64,000 nucleotides of DNA, taken from Stenotrophomonas bentonitica. GTDB taxonomy: Bacteria; Pseudomonadota; Gammaproteobacteria; Xanthomonadales; Xanthomonadaceae. Position 1 is the stretch's first letter. Every line of letters begins with the position of its first letter. Of the stretch, positions 27,328-36,582 are shown piece by piece. Both the position numbers and the translations under genes were made by a program. The stretch covers positions 310,001 through 374,000 of the forward strand of contig NZ_JAAZUH010000004.1 in the NCBI RefSeq assembly GCF_013185915.1, given 5' to 3'. A model generated the notes under the pieces. That model was not told the DNA's origin and did no database searches. It saw only the letters and a program-made list of their open reading frames with translations.

Positions 27328-28222
27328 GTCCGCCCTGCAGCAGTTTGGTGAAGTGGGTGATCAGCGGTGACGGGCTGCCGCGACGGTAAGCCACGTGCAC
27401 TTCCGAACTGGCCGCGCGGTCGCTCAACGGCACGAAGCGCGCGCCTTCCACATGGATATGGCTGCACGACGCCGGCAGCACGGTAACGCCGAGGCCAGAC
27501 GCCGCCAGGCTGATCAGCGTCGACGCTTCGCCCGCTTCCTGGATGATGCGCGGGGTGAACCCCGCATTCCGGCACAGCGCGATGAAGTGGTCATGGATAC
27601 CGGCGCCCACTTCGCGCAGGAACCCCACGAACGGCTCGTGCGCAAACTGCCGCAGCGCCAGCGGCGCGCCCTCCGGCAACCCGCGCAGCAGCGGGTGCTG
27701 GTCATGCACCACCAGCGCCAGCGGATCACTGAACAATTTGCGCGAGGTCAGCGGCGCCGGCAGCGCCCGCTTGCGGATCAAGCCCACGTCCAGCTCATTG
27801 GCCACCAGCGCGTCGATCTGCTGCAGCGTGTTCATTTCGCGCAGCTTCAACTGCACCTGCGGGAACTGCTGGCGGTAGGCGAAGATCGCGCGCGGAATCT
27901 GCGTGGACAACGGCGTCGCCCGGGTCAGCCCGATCCTCAGTTCGCCGGTTTCGCCACGCTGCGCGCGCTGGGTCAGCTCAATGGCCTGGTCGACCCGTGC
28001 CAACGCCTCGGTGGCCTGTGCCTGCAGCACGCGCCCGGCCTCGGTGAGTTCCACCCGGCGATTGCTGCGCAGGAACAACCGCGCACCCAGCAGCGTTTCC
28101 AGCTGGCGGATCTGCTGGCTCAGCGGCGGCTGGGACATGCCCAGGCGTTCGGCGGCGCGGCCGAAGTGCAGGGTGTCGGCCACCGCCAGGAAATAGCGCA
28201 GGTGGCGCAGTTCGATCGACAT
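27317..28222 (-). CDS. LysR-family transcriptional regulator
   Basis: A 301-residue protein with an N-terminal winged helix (LRHLRYFLAVADTLHFGRAAE, SQPPLSQQIRQLE) and a periplasmic-binding-like effector domain. It is convergent with the MFS transporter and probably controls it. The neighbouring LysR gene at 28232 runs in the same direction 9 bp upstream of nothing shared; they are not close paralogues. Confidence 0.88.
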   Translation of the reverse strand: MSIELRHLRYFLAVADTLHFGRAAERLGMSQPPLSQQIRQLETLLGARLFLRSNRRVELTEAGRVLQAQATEALARVDQAIELTQRAQRGETGELRIGLTRATPLSTQIPRAIFAYRQQFPQVQLKLREMNTLQQIDALVANELDVGLIRKRALPAPLTSRKLFSDPLALVVHDQHPLLRGLPEGAPLALRQFAHEPFVGFLREVGAGIHDHFIALCRNAGFTPRIIQEAGEASTLISLAASGLGVTVLPASCSHIHVEGARFVPLSDRAASSEVHVAYRRGSPSPLITHFTKLLQGGLSD

Positions 28223-28231
28223 GGCGGCGCG

Positions 28232-29200
28232 TCAGCGTTCTGAATGACCGCTTTCATCATAGCTGCGCGGACTGAACAGGTCCGGCTGGATCAGCTCGAT
28301 GAAGGCACGCGCCTGCGGTGACAGGAAGCGCCCACGGCGCACGATCACCCCGTAGCTGCGCTGGGGGAACCACGCGCTCATCGAACGCGTCACCAGCCGG
28401 TCCCGGTCGGCGTCGTTGAGGCACAGCGCCGGCACGATGGAAATGCCCATGCCCATTGCCACGTACTGCTTGATCACCTCCCAGCCGCCCACCTCCAGCG
28501 CCACCGTGTACGGCACGCGCTGGCGCTGGAACACCTGGTCGACCAGCCGGTAGGTGATCTGGCGCTTGGGCGGCAGCACCAGCGGGTAGGCCGAGATCGC
28601 CTGCAGGGTCAGCTCCGGCGCGGTGGCCAGCGGATGGTCGGGCGGGGCGATCAGCACCTGCTCGAAGCGGTAGGCCGGGGCGTAGCTCAGGTCGGACGGC
28701 ACCTCGGTCATCGAGCCCACCGCCAGGTCGGCCGCGTCGCTGCGCAGCAGGTCGGTGCCGTCGGCGCTGATCGCGTTGTGCAGGGTCAGGCGCACGTCCG
28801 GGTGGCGCTGGCGGAAGCGCTCCACGATGCGCGGCAGCAGGTACAGGATGGTGGAGCTGTTGGCGGCGATGTTGAGTTCGCCAGCGTCCAGCCCCTTCAC
28901 CTTGTCGCGGAAGCTGGCCTCCAGCCCGTCCAGGCTTTCCACCAGCGGCTGGGCCATCTCAAACAGCAGCTGGCCCTCGCGGCTGGGCACCAGGCGCCGC
29001 CCGCTGCGCTCGAACAGGCCCACCCCCAACTCGCGTTCCAGCGCCTGCAACTGCTGGCTGATCGCCGGCTGGCTGACGAACAGCGCCTCAGCCGCCCGTG
29101 AGACCGAGCCCAGCCGCACCGTCTGGCAGAACGCCCGCAGCGGCTTCAGTCGATCAGATTTGTAGGAAAAACGGGGACTTGGCGGCTTGGCTGTGGGCAT
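28232..29200 (-). CDS. LysR-family regulator divergent from aceBA
   Basis: A 322-residue LysR protein: helix-turn-helix LRAFCQTVRLGSVSRAAEALF-like region around residues 20-60, then an effector domain. The start at 29200 is chosen because the wHTH begins soon after; the frame is open further into aceB. It is divergent from aceB with a 106-bp gap that contains a symmetric TATAAG-N5-CTTATA site with T-N11-A spacing, so it probably regulates the glyoxylate shunt and itself. Confidence 0.88.
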   Translation of the reverse strand: MPTAKPPSPRFSYKSDRLKPLRAFCQTVRLGSVSRAAEALFVSQPAISQQLQALERELGVGLFERSGRRLVPSREGQLLFEMAQPLVESLDGLEASFRDKVKGLDAGELNIAANSSTILYLLPRIVERFRQRHPDVRLTLHNAISADGTDLLRSDAADLAVGSMTEVPSDLSYAPAYRFEQVLIAPPDHPLATAPELTLQAISAYPLVLPPKRQITYRLVDQVFQRQRVPYTVALEVGGWEVIKQYVAMGMGISIVPALCLNDADRDRLVTRSMSAWFPQRSYGVIVRRGRFLSPQARAFIELIQPDLFSPRSYDESGHSER

Positions 29201-29211
29201 GGCGTCACGGC

Positions 29212-29228
29212 TATAAGATGAACTTATA
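29212..29228. promoter_or_regulatory. LysR-type operator between the LysR gene and aceB
   Basis: TATAAG (29212-29217), ATGAA, CTTATA (29223-29228). T29214 and A29226 give the classical T-N11-A spacing. Confidence 0.55.
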
Positions 29229-29306
29229 AAACGCATTGCAATATCTGCTTTGTCAAATACCACACTCCAGCGCACGGTGGCATCACCCGCAACGCAGGAG
29301 TTGGAC

Positions 29307-30956
29307 ATGTCCGCTGTCGCCGCCTTCGCCACCGCCCAGCCCACCCCGGCCGACGCTCCGGCCACGCCGGGCATTGCCCTCACCACCCAGCTGGCCGGCC
29401 AGTCCGCGCTGCTGCCGGCAGGGGTACTGGCGCTGCTGGTGTCGCTGCACCGCGCGGTGGAACCGGAGCGCCAGCGCCGCCTGCAGGCCCGCCGCGAACG
29501 CCAGGCGTTCTTCGACGGCGGCGGCCTGCCGGACTTCCGCACCGACACCGCCGCCATCCGCAGCGACGACTGGCGCGTGGCCGCCATCCCGGAGGCGCTG
29601 CAGGACCGCCGCGTCGAGATCACCGGCCCGACCGACCCGAAGATGGTCATCAACGCGCTGAACTCCGGCGCCAAGGTGTTCATGGCCGACTTCGAGGACT
29701 CCACCGCCCCGGCCTGGCGCAACCTGCTGGCCGGCCAGCAGGCGCTGATCGGCGCAGTGCGCGGCGACCTGACCCATACCGGCCCCAGCGTGGACGGCAA
29801 GCCCGGCAAGCAGTACGCGCTGCGGCCGCTGGACGAACAGGCGGTGCTGATCGTTCGCCCGCGCGGCTGGCACCTGGATGAGAAGCACGTGCGCATCGAC
29901 GGCCAGCCGCTGGCCGGCGGCCTGTTCGACGCGGCGGTGTTCGCCTTCCACAACGCGCGCACCCTGATGTGCCGCCAGCGCGGCCCGTACTTCTACCTGC
30001 CCAAGCTGCAGTCGATGGAAGAGGCCGCGCTGTGGGAGACCGCGCTGTCGCACATCGAAGGCATGCTCGGCCTGCCGCACGGGCAGATCAAGGTCACCGT
30101 GCTGATCGAAACGCTGCCGGCGGTGTTCGAGATGGACGAGATCCTGCACGCGCTGCGCGACCGCATCGTCGGCCTGAACTGCGGCCGCTGGGACTACATC
30201 TTTTCGTACATCAAGACCTTCCGTAAGCACGCCGACAAGGTGCTGCCCGAGCGCGGCCAGGTGACCATGACCCAGCCGTTCCTGAAGGCCTATTCGGAAC
30301 TGCTGATCCAGACCTGCCACCGCCGTGGCGCACATGCGATGGGTGGCATGGCCGCGCAGATTCCGATCAACCATGACGCCGCTGCCAACGAACAGGCCAT
30401 GGCGCGCGTTCGGGCCGACAAGCTGCGCGAAGTGACCGCCGGCCACGACGGCACCTGGGTGGCGCACCCGGCGCTGATCCCGGTGGCGCAGGCGATCTTC
30501 GACGCGCACATGCCCGGCCCGAACCAGCACGCGGTGCTGCGCCGGGATGTGCGGGTGGGGCGCGACGAACTGATCGCCGCACCCACCGGCACCATCACCC
30601 GCGCCGGTTTCGAGGGCAACGTGGAAGTGTGCGTGCGCTACCTGGCCGCCTGGCTGGACGGCAACGGCTGCGTGCCGATCCATCACCTGATGGAAGACGC
30701 GGCCACCGCCGAGATCAGCCGCAGCCAGCTGTGGCAGTGGCTGCACGTGCCCGGCCAGCACCTGGACGACGGCACCGCCATCGACCTGCCGCTGCTGGAC
30801 GCCACCCTGGCCGCGCTGCCGGCAAAGCTGGGCGAGCGCAGCGCGCTGCCGGGCGGGGCGCGGATTGAAGAGGCGATCGGGTTGCTGGCCGAGCTGAGCC
30901 GCCGTGATGAGTTGACCGACTTTTTGACCCTGCCGGCCTACGACCGCCTGGCCTGA
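29307..30956 (+). CDS. aceB: Malate synthase A
   Basis: A 549-residue malate synthase of form A. Signature blocks are [13 protein letters not shown], the catalytic-site block [16 protein letters not shown] region, and [15 protein letters not shown]. It condenses glyoxylate with acetyl-CoA to malate. An upstream TTG at 29250 is in frame, but the ATG at 29307 has a CAGGAG Shine-Dalgarno 6 nt before it. It is followed by aceA in the same direction, so together they provide the glyoxylate shunt. Confidence 0.96.
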   Translation: MSAVAAFATAQPTPADAPATPGIALTTQLAGQSALLPAGVLALLVSLHRAVEPERQRRLQARRERQAFFDGGGLPDFRTDTAAIRSDDWRVAAIPEALQDRRVEITGPTDPKMVINALNSGAKVFMADFEDSTAPAWRNLLAGQQALIGAVRGDLTHTGPSVDGKPGKQYALRPLDEQAVLIVRPRGWHLDEKHVRIDGQPLAGGLFDAAVFAFHNARTLMCRQRGPYFYLPKLQSMEEAALWETALSHIEGMLGLPHGQIKVTVLIETLPAVFEMDEILHALRDRIVGLNCGRWDYIFSYIKTFRKHADKVLPERGQVTMTQPFLKAYSELLIQTCHRRGAHAMGGMAAQIPINHDAAANEQAMARVRADKLREVTAGHDGTWVAHPALIPVAQAIFDAHMPGPNQHAVLRRDVRVGRDELIAAPTGTITRAGFEGNVEVCVRYLAAWLDGNGCVPIHHLMEDAATAEISRSQLWQWLHVPGQHLDDGTAIDLPLLDATLAALPAKLGERSALPGGARIEEAIGLLAELSRRDELTDFLTLPAYDRLA

Positions 30957-30963
30957 CACATGC

Positions 30964-30986
30964 AGCCGGGCAGGGCCCGGCTCTAC
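30964..30986. repeat. SMAG-type REP, single
   Basis: AGCCGGGCAGGGCCCGGCT + CTAC between aceB and aceA, 30 bp before the aceA ATG. Confidence 0.75.
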
Positions 30987-31015
30987 CCCCGCTGCCGACC
31001 CACCTGGAGAACACC

Positions 31016-32299
31016 ATGACCAAGCTGCCGACCGCCGAACAGATCCAGCACGAATGGAACACCGACCCGCGCTGGGCCGGGATCCAGCGCAACTACAGCG
31101 CCGCCGACGTGGTGCGCCTGCGCGGCACCGTGCACGTGGAGCATTCGCTGGCCCGGCTGGGCGCGGAGAAGCTGTGGAAGTACCTGCGTGAAAAGGACTT
31201 CGTCAACGCACTCGGCGCCCTGACCGGCAACCAGGCCATGCAGCAGGTCAAGGCCGGCCTCAACGCCATCTACCTGTCCGGCTGGCAGGTCGCCGCCGAC
31301 GCCAACCTGGCCGGCCAGATGTACCCCGACCAGTCGCTGTACCCGGCCGACTCCGTGCCCGCGGTGGTCAAGCGCATCAACAACACCCTGCTGCGCGCCG
31401 ACCAGCTGCACCACGCCGAAGGCAAGGACGAGATCGACTTCCTGCAGCCGATCGTGGCCGACGCCGAAGCCGGCTTCGGCGGCGTGCTCAACGCCTTCGA
31501 GCTGATGAAGGCGATGATCGAAGCCGGCGCGGCTGGCGTGCACTTCGAAGACCAGCTGGCCTCGGTGAAGAAGTGCGGCCACATGGGCGGCAAGGTGCTG
31601 GTGCCCACCCGCGAGGCCATCGAGAAGTTGAACGCCGCGCGCCTGGCCGCCGACGTGCTGGGCGTGCCCACCCTGCTGGTCGCCCGCACCGACGCCGAAG
31701 CCGCCGACCTGCTGACCAGCGACATCGACCCCAACGACCAGCCCTTCGCCAGCGGTGAGCGCACCCCGGAAGGCTTCTACCGCACCCGCAATGGCCTGGA
31801 CCAGGCGATCAGCCGCGGCCTGGCCTACGCCCCCTACGCCGACCTGGTCTGGTGCGAGACCGGCAAGCCGGACCTGGAGTTCGCCCGGAAGTTCGCCGAG
31901 GCCATCCACGCCAAGTACCCGGGCAAGCTGCTGGCCTACAACTGCTCGCCCAGCTTCAACTGGAAGAAGAACCTGGACGACGCCACCATCGCGAAGTTCC
32001 AGAAGGAAATCGCCAGCTACGGGTACAAGTTCCAGTTCATCACCCTGGCCGGGTTCCACGCCCTGAACTACTCCATGTTCAACCTGGCCCACGGCTACGC
32101 CCGCCGCCAGATGAGCGCCTTCGTCGAGCTGCAGGAGGCCGAATTCGCCGCCGCCGACCGCGGCTTCACGGCCGTGAAGCACCAGCGCGAGGTCGGCACC
32201 GGCTACTTCGACGCCGTCACCCAGGCCATCCAGCAGGGCCAGTCCTCCACCACCGCCCTGACCGGCTCGACCGAAGAAGAGCAATTCCGGGCGGCCTGA
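31016..32299 (+). CDS. aceA: Isocitrate lyase
   Basis: A 427-residue protein with the isocitrate lyase signature [10 protein letters not shown], which includes the catalytic cysteine, and the block [13 protein letters not shown]. It splits isocitrate into glyoxylate and succinate. A GGAG Shine-Dalgarno (CCTGGAGAACACC) precedes the start. It is co-directional with aceB, 59 bp downstream, with a REP between them. Confidence 0.96.
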   Translation: MTKLPTAEQIQHEWNTDPRWAGIQRNYSAADVVRLRGTVHVEHSLARLGAEKLWKYLREKDFVNALGALTGNQAMQQVKAGLNAIYLSGWQVAADANLAGQMYPDQSLYPADSVPAVVKRINNTLLRADQLHHAEGKDEIDFLQPIVADAEAGFGGVLNAFELMKAMIEAGAAGVHFEDQLASVKKCGHMGGKVLVPTREAIEKLNAARLAADVLGVPTLLVARTDAEAADLLTSDIDPNDQPFASGERTPEGFYRTRNGLDQAISRGLAYAPYADLVWCETGKPDLEFARKFAEAIHAKYPGKLLAYNCSPSFNWKKNLDDATIAKFQKEIASYGYKFQFITLAGFHALNYSMFNLAHGYARRQMSAFVELQEAEFAAADRGFTAVKHQREVGTGYFDAVTQAIQQGQSSTTALTGSTEEEQFRAA

Positions 32300-32322
32300 C
32301 GCCCGGAACCATCCCCCCAAAA

Positions 32323-32352
32323 GGCCGCCCCTGTAGGGGCGGCCCCGCTTTT
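32323..32352 (+). terminator. Terminator after aceA
   Basis: GGCCGCCCC (32323-32331), loop TGTA, GGGGCGGCC (32336-32344), then CCGCTTTT. Confidence 0.8.
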
Positions 32353-32559
32353 ATCTGCAACCGCCAGGTGCTACGGTCCGCACAAGACACCCTGCGGTAG
32401 AGGATGGCCGGTTTACCCCGGTCGCCGCGTTGGGGAGAGGGGTCGGTGCGTCGGGAGGGATTCCGGGCGCCCTGGCTCGAATTTGCGATGAGGCGCACAC
32501 TTTTAAGGGGTGCTATCCTCCATCGCTCACCGGGGAACGCTAGGAAGCGGGTGTACGGT

Positions 32560-33603
32560 ATGAGCGGCAAGCTGGCCACGAACGTGTGCGAACGGGAACC
32601 AGGCATCGCGCAGACCGCGATGGCTGACATAGTGCATGCCGTTCTCAGCGCTGGCGAATTCGCCCTGTTCGCCGAATTCGGCCGGCACCGCCCGCTGCGC
32701 GCCGGCGAACACCTGTTCCTGCGCAACCAGTCCGGCAGCACCATGTATGTCATCGTCAGCGGTGGCATCGAGCTCGATTTCGGCGAAGACCTGGTGGTCA
32801 AGACGCTGGGCCCGCACGAATTCTTCGGCGAACTCGGCCTGCTGATCGGCGACCACCCGCGCAGTGCCGACGCGCGCGCTACCAGCGATTCGCTGGTGCT
32901 GGAACTGGACAACGCCGATTTCCAGCGCCTGGTCGACCGCGATCCAGGTCTGGTCGCCTACTTCCTGCGCCGCACGATCATGCGCGTGGTCAGCAACGAA
33001 CAGGTCCTGATCCGCCAGCTGCGCCGGCGCAACCACGACCTCGAAACCGCGCTCGACAATCTATACGTCACCACCCACCAGCTCACCCATACCCGTGAGC
33101 TGGTGCGCACCGACGAACTCACCGGCCTGCACAACCGCCGCGGCCTGGCCCTGTACCTGCAGGAATGCCGCAGCCACGAAGGCGACGCTCCGCAGGGCCT
33201 GCTGCTGATCGACTGCGACCACTTCAAGCAGGTCAACGACGAGCACGGCCACCAGGCCGGCGACCGCGTCCTGCAGAGCATTGCCAACATCCTGCGCTCG
33301 GTGGCCAACGAACAGGACCGCGCCTGCCGGCTCGGCGGCGACGAATTCTGCCTGCTGCTGCGCGTAGCCGACGCCGACAGCCTGCAGCACGCCGCTGAAT
33401 TCATCCTGGGCGCGGTGCACGGCCTGATGGGCCGCGCCAACCTGCAGCCGCACGTCTGCCCGGTCAGCATCGGGGTCTGCCTGATCGACCCGCTCGGCGA
33501 CTGGAGCGACTGGTACGCCCGTGCCGACAACGCGCTGTACCAGGCCAAGCGCCTGGGCGGCAATCGACTTCATTGGTCGCGTTCTGCGACGTCCTTGACC
33601 TGA
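32560..33603 (+). CDS. Cyclic-nucleotide-binding GGDEF diguanylate cyclase
   Basis: A 347-residue protein with an N-terminal cNMP-binding domain (about 25-150; phosphate cassette region FFGELGLLIGDHPRSADARA), a helical linker with coiled-coil character (VLIRQLRRRNHDLETALDNL), and a C-terminal GGDEF domain with intact GGDEF at 259-263. The RxxD inhibitory site reads NEQD, so product inhibition is unlikely. The domain order and the adjacent cyclase gene match the X. campestris cGMP receptor (XC_0249, as I recall), in which cGMP binding raises c-di-GMP synthesis. The start at 32560 follows AGGAAG by 9 nt. It ends 12 bp before the cyclase gene, so they form an operon. Confidence 0.88.
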   Translation: MSGKLATNVCEREPGIAQTAMADIVHAVLSAGEFALFAEFGRHRPLRAGEHLFLRNQSGSTMYVIVSGGIELDFGEDLVVKTLGPHEFFGELGLLIGDHPRSADARATSDSLVLELDNADFQRLVDRDPGLVAYFLRRTIMRVVSNEQVLIRQLRRRNHDLETALDNLYVTTHQLTHTRELVRTDELTGLHNRRGLALYLQECRSHEGDAPQGLLLIDCDHFKQVNDEHGHQAGDRVLQSIANILRSVANEQDRACRLGGDEFCLLLRVADADSLQHAAEFILGAVHGLMGRANLQPHVCPVSIGVCLIDPLGDWSDWYARADNALYQAKRLGGNRLHWSRSATSLT

Positions 33604-33615
33604 GCGGATGCAGCC

Positions 33616-36111
33616 ATGAACGGCGACAACGGAACGTCGACCCAGTCCCCGCAGCTGCGCGCACTGCTGTTCACTGATCTGTGCGATTCGCTGGTGCTGG
33701 TTGAACGCATCGGTGACCAGGCGGCGGCCGAGCTGTTCCAGCAGCATGACCGGCTCGTGCTGGGTCTGCAGCAGCGCTGGAATGGGCAGCAGATCGACCG
33801 ATCCGACGGCTTGTTCCTGCTGTTCGAGCGCGCCATTGATGGACTGGGGTTTGCCTTGGACTATCAGCGCGAACTGCGCACGTTGGGCCAAGACCAGAAG
33901 CTTGCGCTGCGCGCCCGTGCCGGATTGCATGTGGGCGAAGTACTCACCTGGGAAAACAGCGCCGAAGCGGTGAAGGCCGGAGCAAAGTCAGTCGAGGTCG
34001 AGGGTCTGGCAAAGCCGATGGCCGCGCGCTTGATGATGCTGGCACGGCCGGGGCAAATCCTGCTTTCAGCCGTTGCGGAATCTCTGACGCATCGCGCGAC
34101 CTCCAGCCTGGGCGAGCGCGCTGAGCGTCTGGTCTGGAAGTCACACGGACGCTGGCGCTTCAAAGGAATACCCACGACGCAGGAAGTCTACGAAGTGGGG
34201 GAGATCGGCTCTGCGCCACTCCGCATGCCGCGCGGATCGGGCAAGGCCCGCCGCGATATTCCGCTGTGGCGCCAACCTGCGGCTTTGGCAGCCGAAGCGT
34301 TGCTGGTCGCCAGCGTGGTCGTGGGAGGCTGGTTGCTGCTGCGACCGGCGCCTGCGATTGCATTTGCAGAACGCGACTGGGTGGTCGTCGGGGAAGTACG
34401 CAACCTGACCGGCGAGCCCTTGCTGGACGACAGCCTGGACCAGGCATTCCGGATCAGCCTGGGGCAATCCCGCCACGTCAACGTGCTCAGCGACATCAAG
34501 GTCCGCGAAACACTGGCGTTGATGCAGCAACCCGTGGAGTCCCTGCTGGACCGGCGAACCGCGATCGAAGTAGCCATGCGCGACGGTGCTCGTGCCGTCG
34601 TCATGCCTTCCGTCCTCGAGGTCAACGGCAAGTTGCGGGTGACGGTGGAAGTCATCGACCCCGCCACGAGCAACACCGTCTACTCGCACTCGGCCGATGG
34701 GCGTGGACTGGAGTCTGTGCTGACATCTGCCGACCAGGTCGTTGCCGCGTTGCGCGAAGACCTTGGCGAAGCAATGCAGAATATTTCGCGCGACTCGGCA
34801 CCGCTACCCAAAGTAGCGACCTCCAGCATCGACGCCCTGCATGCCTACGCAAAAGGGTTGGCGGCGATTTCGAATCAGGACTACGACAGTGCCCTGCTGT
34901 TCTTCAATCAGGCCGCCACTGTCGACCCCGACTTCGCATTCGCCTATCTCGGCATGATGCGCATCCGCGACGGGCAGGGAAACCTGGAGGAGGCGCGCCG
35001 TCTTTACGACCGCGCTTATGCGCTTCGTGATCGGCTTACGCCGCGCGAACAGCTCTATCTGCAGGGTTGGGGCACCCAGTTGGGTGGCGCAGCGCTTCCT
35101 GCCATCGCCGAACAGTGGCGGATGATGACGGAGCTTTATCCGGACGATCAGGCCGGGCACATGAATTACGCAAGCGCTCTCTACATAGCGGGGAAATACG
35201 ACGCCGCACTGGCCGCTGCGCGCCCACTTCTGCTGGCCCAGTACTCCCAGCGAGCGCTTGCGCAGAACTTCATTGGCCGCATCCACCTTGCATTGGGGGA
35301 AGTGGAACAGGCGCAGCAGATGTTCAAGGAAGCCTCTGCACTTGATCGTGGCGCAAGCGACGTCTGGTTGGCGCTGAGCCTGGCGACGGCCCGGAACTAT
35401 GAGGCGTCTGAAGCGACCTTTGCGCGCAGGCCGTTGCGCGACGTAGGTGAGCAGATCGAGCGCGCAAGCGCACTGGTGGACCAGCGCAAGCTGGTTGAGG
35501 CAAGCGCCCTGATCGAACGTGCCCAGGCAGATTGCGGTGGCGTGCCCGAAGTCTGCCGCGCGCTCGACGTGCTTGCGCTGCACCAGCGAAGGCTGAGCGG
35601 GAATCCGGCCCCCAGGGCCTCCTATGCGGCCATATTGGACGCATGGCTGAGAAAGGCAGAGCAACAGGATCCGGCGGCGCGGAGGGAAACGGCGCTGTTC
35701 GTGCTGGCGACTGCGTACCACACTGTGCGCGCGGGCCATGCAGGGACAGTGAAGGCCCGCGCAGATGCATTGAAGGCGCTGGTGCAGAAGGAAGACGAGC
35801 CACGGGTGCATCAGCTATGGACGCTGGTACAGGCCGCGATCGAGGTCGACGATGGGCAGCCCGCGCGGGCGCTGGTGTCGTTGGAGCCTTTGGTCAACGG
35901 CAGTGAGCTGTATCAGGTCCACGTTGTACTTCAGGATGCGTACGCGGCGCTTGATGACGCTGGCGGCCAGGCGAACGAGCGGGACTGGCTGGAGAAGCAG
36001 CGGGGCCGCGCCTACGCCGAAGAGATAAGCATGTACGTACTGCAGTCGCTCAATCTGGACGATGCAGCCCGGTTGAGAAGCAGCGGCACGCAGGGTGCCG
36101 CTGCTCCCTAG
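33616..36111 (+). CDS. Class III nucleotidyl cyclase / TPR membrane protein (putative peptide modification system cyclase)
   Basis: An 831-residue protein. Residues 14-190 form a cytoplasmic class III cyclase domain with both metal aspartates, Asp21 (FTDLCDSLVLVERIG) and Asp64 (DRSDGLFLLF), and the RAGLHVGEV strand. At the usual VNxAARL site it reads KPMAARL: the arginine is kept, the transition-state asparagine is not seen. A membrane helix lies near 222-243, followed by a domain starting IAFAERDWVVVGEV that resembles TolB/FlgO-like modules, and TPR-type repeats from about 410 to the end, probably periplasmic. It matches the cyclase of the putative peptide modification system and the X. campestris guanylate cyclase gene next to the cNMP-GGDEF gene (XC_0250, from memory). 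Codon use is less GC3-biased than that of its neighbours. Confidence 0.82.
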   Translation: MNGDNGTSTQSPQLRALLFTDLCDSLVLVERIGDQAAAELFQQHDRLVLGLQQRWNGQQIDRSDGLFLLFERAIDGLGFALDYQRELRTLGQDQKLALRARAGLHVGEVLTWENSAEAVKAGAKSVEVEGLAKPMAARLMMLARPGQILLSAVAESLTHRATSSLGERAERLVWKSHGRWRFKGIPTTQEVYEVGEIGSAPLRMPRGSGKARRDIPLWRQPAALAAEALLVASVVVGGWLLLRPAPAIAFAERDWVVVGEVRNLTGEPLLDDSLDQAFRISLGQSRHVNVLSDIKVRETLALMQQPVESLLDRRTAIEVAMRDGARAVVMPSVLEVNGKLRVTVEVIDPATSNTVYSHSADGRGLESVLTSADQVVAALREDLGEAMQNISRDSAPLPKVATSSIDALHAYAKGLAAISNQDYDSALLFFNQAATVDPDFAFAYLGMMRIRDGQGNLEEARRLYDRAYALRDRLTPREQLYLQGWGTQLGGAALPAIAEQWRMMTELYPDDQAGHMNYASALYIAGKYDAALAAARPLLLAQYSQRALAQNFIGRIHLALGEVEQAQQMFKEASALDRGASDVWLALSLATARNYEASEATFARRPLRDVGEQIERASALVDQRKLVEASALIERAQADCGGVPEVCRALDVLALHQRRLSGNPAPRASYAAILDAWLRKAEQQDPAARRETALFVLATAYHTVRAGHAGTVKARADALKALVQKEDEPRVHQLWTLVQAAIEVDDGQPARALVSLEPLVNGSELYQVHVVLQDAYAALDDAGGQANERDWLEKQRGRAYAEEISMYVLQSLNLDDAARLRSSGTQGAAAP

Positions 36112-36117
36112 CCTTCA

Positions 36118-36420
36118 TCAGGCATCGTCGTCCAGCGACTTGGCCGGGCCGCCGGCCTCGAAGCAGAACACAACGCGGAACGGCCCGTTCACCTGCAGCT
36201 GTCGCGCCAGTTTCCCGCGCATTTCCTCGAACTCTTCTTTCGAAGCAAGGCTGGCGACCGGATCGCAGCAAAGCACGGTCGCCTCCGGATCGACCCCAAG
36301 GGTCTCCAACGCTTTCGAGGGGTTGGCGGCAAATTCTTTACGGAATTCATCATCCTTGCTCAGCAGGTCAAGAAGCTGCTGCACGGTATCTTCCGGGAGC
36401 GGGGTATTCGTCGAAGTCAT
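36118..36420 (-). CDS. Putative modified (RiPP-like) precursor peptide, NHLP/Nif11-like leader
   Basis: A 100-residue peptide. Residues 11-44 (QLLDLLSKDDEFRKEFAANP and the following SKALETLGVD) look like the helical leader of nitrile-hydratase/Nif11-type precursor peptides. The rest holds a Cys51-Cys52 pair (VLCCDP), Cys86 (VVFCFEAGG) and an acidic tail. It fits the 'putative modified peptide' family found next to a cyclase and a SagB-like dehydrogenase in Xanthomonadaceae. It lies on the opposite strand, 6 bp from the convergent cyclase gene and 162 bp from the divergent dehydrogenase gene. Which residues are modified, and whether it is cleaved or exported, cannot be told; there is no peptidase-transporter gene nearby. 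Confidence 0.75.
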   Translation of the reverse strand: MTSTNTPLPEDTVQQLLDLLSKDDEFRKEFAANPSKALETLGVDPEATVLCCDPVASLASKEEFEEMRGKLARQLQVNGPFRVVFCFEAGGPAKSLDDDA

Positions 36421-36582
36421 CTGAAGGGCCTGCAGTTGGAGGAAATCAGGACGTTATCGGCGGCCGCGGCGATACATTGAGTTCCAGTGGATGGAACATC
36501 GTGGCCAGCCAGTGACGGGTTCCGGCCCCCCAGCCGGTGCGGCTATATTGGCGGGAACCCGGGTGGATCATAGACCTTTGCG
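36421..36582. promoter_or_regulatory. Divergent promoter region of the peptide and dehydrogenase genes
   Basis: This 162-bp gap must hold both start sites. On the plus strand TATATT (36544-36549) is a possible -10 for the dehydrogenase gene. On the minus strand GATAAC (about 36458-36463) could serve the peptide gene. No clear operator palindrome was seen. Confidence 0.4.

Noticed and set aside
32404..32559. A longer N-terminus for the GGDEF protein starting at 32404.
   Set aside because: The added residues are not part of a domain, and the ATG at 32560 has a good Shine-Dalgarno (AGGAAG).
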